From positions 180,129,449-180,193,448 of the forward strand of contig NC_133122.1 of NCBI RefSeq assembly GCF_033568475.1: a DNA stretch of 64,000 nt, given 5' to 3'. The stretch comes from Henckelia pumila. Lineage: Eukaryota > Streptophyta > Magnoliopsida > Lamiales > Gesneriaceae. The notes below the pieces were generated by a model. That model saw nothing but the letters and a program-made list of their open reading frames with translations, had not been told where the DNA came from and made no database searches. Below, one piece after another: positions 58,397 through 64,000 of this stretch; within the stretch, counting starts at the first letter, position 1; each line of letters opens with the position of its first letter. A program made the translations under genes and the position numbers.

Positions 58397-59900
58397 TGTA
58401 GTGACCCTGCATGGAATCACCTACTAACTGGCAACTAATAGCATGCATTAAACTTAATACAGCAAAATACTTAACAAAATAAAACGTGCGGAAACATAAT
58501 CCATAAATTATATATCAGCTTAGTAAAATATATCCAGGCTTAATACTGTAGTGATACAATCATATCGAAAAACTTAAAAGTAAACATTATACAGCTATAT
58601 CGAATCCTGCTGTATAATAAACTCCTCAAGGCTCCTGCTCCGTCCATCCTGCGACCTGCCGCATGGAATAGGTTGTCCAAGATAATAACTAGAACGTGAG
58701 CGCTAACGCCCAATACATAAACATGAGTAAACATATGTATATAGTGCATGCAACATGATGACTGGTAAAGGGTCATCTGAAAAGTCATGCTCAGTACCGG
58801 CGCCACATGAGTGCTGCCACCGCACGGATCAACCTCTGGGTGCAACCAAACTCGTCAAGTACACCAGAGTAGTCAGACATAAATGTCTCCGCCGTCGCGG
58901 TACTCTCAGTGACAGACTATCGAGTATAGAGCTGAGCGGCTCTATAATAAGGTATATCAAGGTATAGGCTCAAAGTGTATATGCACATGACATATGAATA
59001 TAGAAAGCGGTAAATCATATATCATGCCATATAATAATGTCAAATAAATGCAACATATAAACATGTATACTCGCTGGCAATCTCAGTCAATGTGTACGTA
59101 CCTCTAAGCTAGTTCAAGTATAGTAGGATCCTAGATTCCAAGCCTATATTCAGAAGTTCATCGTATCACTACACAAGTTCTATAAGCCTTAACTAAGCTA
59201 ATAAGTACTCCCAAAACTTAAATAGATTCCCGGACCATACCTTCGTCCGTCGATAGCCCTTTGAAGTCGCTAGTTCCGGATGACTATAACCACTCCTTGG
59301 TTATTCCAGAACCTCTATTATAACCGATAGGGACCTCAAGTGTATAACTCACACTATATAACTGAAGAAGAAAACTCGGGAATTCGTATTCAAATTATGA
59401 CTCCGAAGAGCCCTATTTATAGCCAAAAATCCGTCGGAGTTCGGACCCTCCGAACCTGCATGTACGACACTTGTCAAAATCGCGGATTAGTCATCTAGCA
59501 TTGCTGTCTGGGGGAGTTCGGAGCCTCCTAAGTGCTGGGTTCGGATCCTCCGAACCCAGGTTCGGATGGTCCGAACTTTGTATTTGAGTTCGGATGGTCC
59601 GAACTCATTTCGGTGCCTCCGAACTGTCCGAGACTCCCAGGACCCTCCCTACCATTTTCGGACGTTCCGAAGCTGTTTTTCCACTTATTTTTATCAAATA
59701 AGGACTCCTTAATCATGTTTTGCCACATTTAAAATTATATGCCATATCATAGCATGGAAAGTGGAACTTGGCTATCACCCTTATATGCAGCAATCCCTCT
59801 GGTAATTCTGAAGTCCAATTATGCCTTGAAATTGGTTAATTACTAACCCTTAATCATGTTTAACATATCATTATCTTAAAATAAAATCTGGGTTACTACA
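58397..59900 (-). repeat. 5' LTR of element E
   Basis: On the minus strand it starts TGTAGTAACCC (at 59900) and ends GGGTCACTACA (at 58397). It contains GGTTCGGATCCTCCGAACC (59538-59556), GAGTTCGGA-TGG-TCCGAACTC (59586-59606), a TATA box (complement at 59410-59422) and CCGTCGATAGCCC (59247). The 3' LTR of this element is absent. Confidence 0.85.
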
Positions 59901-60197
59901 GTTACTATAACTGTTTAACCAGAAAAGATATCTTTGGAATTTATTGGTATATTGAGCAATATGTGAGATATAGTTCAAGCAAGTATTGCAATTATATGGG
60001 ATAATATCCACTATGTATCACTGTTAAGATGATACAGTGGATACAGATCTGACATGTATGGAAATACCATGATGTTTACTGAATCATTCGGAAGATCTTG
60101 TAAAATGATGTGAATAAAGAAATTGTATTTCTTATTCAAATCCATATCGGTACTTAAGATTTATTTCGAGGATGAAATTATCTTAAGTGGGAAAAAA
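59901..60197 (+). mobile_element. Element D, remaining internal 3' end
   Basis: 297 bp before the 3' LTR, ending TTTCGAGGATGAAATT...TTAAGTGGGAAAAAA. It aligns with 49850-50149 of the gag-only element. The rest of the interior of D, with gag and pol, is missing; element E lies there instead. Confidence 0.75.
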
Positions 60198-61630
60198 TGT
60201 AGTAGCCCGGTTCTATTTTATAAGATTAATTTGCTAATCATGTTTAGAATTAATAAAACATGAAGTAAGGGATTTTTTATATAATCTAACGGACCAAGGA
60301 ATTGGGTCCAAAATGCCCGAAAAATGCTTAATGGGCTTATTTGGGCTCGGGCAGTTCGGAGGATTCTAACCAAATCGGAGCCACCGATGGAGTTTGGAAG
60401 CTAAGGGGCAGATCGGAGCGTCCGAACTCAGTTCCATGCACGTGGCCATAAGGCTTGAACACGTAGCTGCATGAAAGGGATCAGAGCGTTCGATCTTACC
60501 CGATTGGAACGTGGCACTCATGCACGGATATGAGCGTCTGATCGATGCCTATAAATAGGGGTCCGAGAGCTCTCATTTCTTGCTCATTTCTCACCTCTCC
60601 TTGGCCCATGTTAGCTTTATTTTAAGAGCTTTTGGGTACTCTTATTTTAAGAGTTGGAGTAGGTAGTAGTTTTTTTTTTATAACGGACAGTGTCCATAGT
60701 AGTGGCCAGGCAGCGGAGCTCTGGCAAGGTGTCCAGGAGTAGTATCAAGGCTGTGCCCAAGCTCTGGGGCATGCGACATCAGCGGGCTGACGACGGACGA
60801 AGGTATGGTTCTGGCTCCTTATAGGAAATAGGGAGTATATTATAGTTTAATTAAGACTTTTAGAGCATGTTAGGTGTTGTTTGGCATGCTAGATAATGCA
60901 TTGTATTTATGTATCATAATGCTGCAGGTAGGCTTGGACCTAGAGAAGAGCTTCTAGGATCTGTCTTAGTAAGGTACGTAAGTATTATTCGAGATATCCA
61001 GATTGAGTATACATGTATTATGTGTTTGCATGTATTATGTGATTGCATGATTTATATGATACAACATGTCACGACTGTATGTTGCATACATGATTATATT
61101 GAGCATTTATCCTAGAAGTATCCCGTAGTAGGGCACTCACCCTACGAGTTTGTGGATGGTTGGATACGTAAGTTTTGTGTCAGGTCACCATTATAGTTGG
61201 ACACTTGTACCAGTATCAGGACATCATTATCCACTGGGTATATGAGCCACCTCCTGAGGCGACGGCGCATCATGTTATATACCCTGGGCCCGGTCTATGA
61301 GCTTGATTTCTTGACCTGAGTGTCTTGGTACTCAGTTCACTTGCATACATGCACGTATAATACCGTATCCTCATACTCTTGTACTGAGCGTTTTATGCTC
61401 ACTTCCGGTTATTTTCTGTTGTCTGGATACCTTATTCAATGGGGCAGGTTGCAGATATTTATCCTGAGGATGAGGAGATTAGGTGGTGGTCAATACATGA
61501 TTGCAAGGTTGACCACTAGGTGGTATTTCTTGGTATATAGTCTCCGCATTTACTCTGCTTAAGATTTTCTATTAAGTCAAATGTATGCTTAAGTTTTGAT
61601 TAGTAAATGATCACGATGCGGGTCACTACA
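60198..61630 (+). repeat. 3' LTR of element D
   Basis: TGTAGTAGCCCGGTTC to GGGTCACTACA, 1433 bp. The flank ATGGC (61631-61635) matches ATGAC before the 5' LTR. It has GATCGGAGCGTCCGAAC (60411-60427), a TATA box CCTATAAATAGG (60547-60558) and the CATCAGCGGGCTGACGAC motif. Confidence 0.85.
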
Positions 61631-61862
61631 ATGGCATTATCCAAAATTAGTCTCTTTGGAATAAAAACAATTTGATATGAGTCAATAGCTTGATCAAGCA
61701 CTGGCCCGGGCCTATTAGTGATTACACAAGACACAATCTTATAACATGTATCGCATAAACTAAGAAACCTAAAATCTTTCAACATCGTAGAATCTGGCAC
61801 CTTGGGAATTAGGGTGATAAGTGTAGAGTTTCGCTCCAAAGGATCCCTTTTTCGTTGAGAAT
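61631..61862 (-). mobile_element. LINE, 5' piece (start of reverse transcriptase domain)
   Basis: On the minus strand: STLITLIPKVPDSTMLKDFR, then LCDTCYKIVSCVITNR and IPKRLILDNAIVVTRIVI. This is the first block of an L1-type RT (family LIPK..., FRPISL, GRLI.DN). It ends exactly at the LTR of element D and continues at 53821. Confidence 0.85.
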
Positions 61863-61890
61863 TTTAAGCTCCACAATAGTGACATTCGAT

Positions 61891-62475
61891 CTTTTTTTTT
61901 AACCATTAGATATTTTATGATTTACCAAAATGATATTCACTTTGTACCATTTGATTTTTTTTATTTACAAAAATGTCACGCACTCTGTAAAATTAATATA
62001 TTTATTGCGTTTTTGTGATTAATAATCACAAAAACGCTATATTTGTTTGTTTGTTGATAAAAAATGGACTGTACAAAAAGGCAAAACGTGCAGAATACTA
62101 GTATATATAATTTTCTTATTTTTATTCTTAACAAGTATATGATATGTACGACAATAACAAAATTGAGTAACTTTTTACTTGCCGAAAAATCTAAGGTTAC
62201 GTAAAGATATCAATTATAATCTTTTGACAATGTAATCATATTTCAATTACTCATCTAATTATTATTATTCTGATGAACGCGTTGCATGCTTATATAATCT
62301 GTTTTTAATAAAACTTAAAAAAATATAGCATTTTTTCTAAATAAATAGTCACAAAAACGCAATAGATATATTGATGTTACAAAGTGAGTGACATTTTCAT
62401 AAATAAATAGACATCAAAGAGCACAAAGTGAGTGTCATTCTGGTAAATAATAAAACATGTAATGGTTAAAAAAAG
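61891..62475. mobile_element. MITE with ~140-bp inverted ends
   Basis: TTTTTTTAACCATTAGATAT at the left and its inverse at the right start long arms containing TATTGCGTTTTTGTGA. No clean target duplication was found. It is non-coding. Confidence 0.6.
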
Positions 62476-62558
62476 AGGAAGCCATATAAGATGACTAATT
62501 TGGCTTATAATTTTGGTTTTATTAAAAATTAATTTAGGATATAATGATAATTTCAAAT

Positions 62559-62761
62559 CAAGTATCACCGATTAATTGAAAGTTGGTTAATTAAAGGACC
62601 TCTACTATAATAATATAATAAAATATTTCAACCATTAGTGTTTGGACTTCGTTGCCCATTATATCAAGCCTCACCGATTAATTGAAAGTTAGTTAAAACA
62701 TCTAATTTCACATCAGCCGTTGCCCATGTAGGTGCCCATGGTGGTTGCCCATTATATCAAA

Positions 62762-62818
<57 letters not shown>

Positions 62819-62820
62819 CG
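62559..62820. repeat. Direct repeat, half-palindrome and (AT)n
   Basis: TCACCGATTAATTGAAAGTT occurs at 62565 and 62670. 62710-62765 resembles one arm of the palindrome at 7800-7942 (ATGGTGGTTGCCCAT). A pure (AT)n run of ~54 bp follows. Confidence 0.55.
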
Positions 62821-62889
62821 TGACTAATATCACGGGACTGAAAAAACCATGCATATTAATCATAAAATGACAATGATATTAATCATTTA

Positions 62890-63237
62890 GATTTTGTTTG
62901 GACATGTACTTATAAAATATTTTTATAAATTATTTTTTAAATTTTTTTTAGAAAATATTTTAAAATTTGTTTTAAGAATAAATATGTGTTTAGACAATTA
63001 TTCTACAAAAATATTTTAACATTTCAAAAGTAATGTTTTTCATCATTGTCTTTCATAGTTCCATTCTAACAACTTATAAAAACACATCTCAAGTGTTCTT
63101 TAAAAATATACTCGGAAAACACTTTTCAGAAAATATTTTCAAAAACATGATACAAAAATATTATCAAAATACATACTTTAAGTTTTTTCACTTATAAAAC
63201 ACTAAAAATATTTCTAAAATACATGTGCAAACGAAAC
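62890..63237. mobile_element. Tourist/PIF-like MITE
   Basis: The ends GATTTTGTTTGGACATG and CATGTGCAAACGAAAC are inverted, with TTA on both sides (62887-62889 and 63238-63240). Length is 348 bp, non-coding. Confidence 0.65.
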
Positions 63238-63240
63238 TTA

Positions 63241-64000
63241 ATTACAAAATTACGAGAAAAATGAGATAAAATCAGTAGTCAAAGCATGATTACAACAGGC
63301 TCCCCACAGAAATTGAAATTTGAGTTATGTCACGTATTGATGGGTGATGATCATTTTTCTTAATTATACTATATATAGTAAAATTTATATTGGTATACGA
63401 TTATTGATAAAATATCAAATTGATACATGAACTATTGTAAATGACGTAATTGATAAATTATCGAACTAAAAATTCAGTTTTGACCTTGAATGAAATTGGT
63501 TTTAAGTCTAATTATTTTCAGTAAAAATTTAACTAAATGCATATTTTATTTTTTAAAATTATTTTATTGATTAAAATTATAAAAAAAGTTTATATATATT
63601 TAAAAATTATAATAAATAAGTGTCTTAATATATTATTGTTTAAATATATTTATATTTTACTCATTAATAAATTTACTCAATATAATAAAATTTCAAAATA
63701 CTAGTAATATATAATCAAATGATATTTGTTCCTATCTATATTAAGGTATTATATTTTTTCTAAATAAATTTGATATTATTATAAAATCAAACTCAATAAA
63801 TAATTCATATATATTGTTAAAATATATTTTAATTTACTGATAAAATATAATTTAAATAAATTTAATATTTTAGAATGAATCAATAAAATAACCTTAAGAA
63901 TAAATATGTACCTAATTGATTTTAATAATAGTAATTGACTTAAGAACAATTTAACTTAAAGGTAAACTTTATTTTTTAATTTGATCATAAATCATTTACA
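63241..64000. other. AT-rich DNA, nothing recognised
   Basis: No gene or element is recognised in the last 760 bp. Confidence 0.5.

Noticed and set aside
1-64000. tRNA, rRNA or snRNA genes
   Set aside because: None was recognised by eye. The TGGTATCAGAGC-like sites are retroelement primer-binding sites, not tRNA genes. A covariance-model search would be decisive.

Overview
This is nuclear DNA from a flowering plant, most likely a eudicot. The evidence is AT-rich intergenic sequence, an intron-containing lectin receptor kinase, a vacuolar-iron-transporter-like gene, a plant cis-prenyltransferase, and dense copia, gypsy, LINE and small DNA-transposon remnants. No bacterial, organellar or CRISPR signal was seen. 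The species cannot be named from the sequence.

Four host genes look intact. They are a VIT-like transporter (4955-5698, +), two tandem L-type lectin receptor kinases (10687-14969 and 19455-22256, both +, one intron each at the same place) and a cis-prenyltransferase (30476-31342, -). A third lectin-kinase copy survives only as a promoter scrap joined to the last 85 codons (28517-28837). The three copies also share about 0.5-1 kb of 3' flank, so they arose by segmental duplication. After that the copies were separated by insertions.

Layout. 1-3.6 kb: a gypsy-type LTR, a copia 3' end and two copies of a copia LTR. 3.6-10.6 kb: the VIT-like gene among small inverted-repeat elements. 10.6-29.6 kb: the lectin-kinase array with at least seven non-autonomous DNA elements, several with clean target-site duplications (TSDs), and a second copia remnant. 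29.6-32.7 kb: the prenyltransferase with a probable 5'UTR intron. 32.7-40.8 kb: AT-rich sequence with MITE-like elements. 40.8-61.9 kb: one minus-strand LINE split into three pieces by nested LTR elements. 61.9-64 kb: more MITEs.

The most striking structure is the 21-kb nest. A LINE is interrupted by a minus-strand LTR (TSD ATTAC/ATTAG) and by a plus-strand gypsy element (TSD ATGAC/ATGGC). The minus-strand LTR was itself hit by an LTR-like block, a solo LTR (TSD CATAC twice), a TRIM-like miniature element, a gag-only LTR element (TSD TGTCC twice) and a hAT-type element (TSD CTCACTTG twice). The plus-strand gypsy element is disrupted by a minus-strand gypsy element that still has recognisable gag, protease, RT-RNase H and an integrase stub. 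The related LTRs share arrays of short near-palindromes, TTCGGA-N3-TCCGAA, just upstream of a TATA box. They also share one conserved hairpin-like motif downstream of it. Neither is explained by ordinary LTR annotation.
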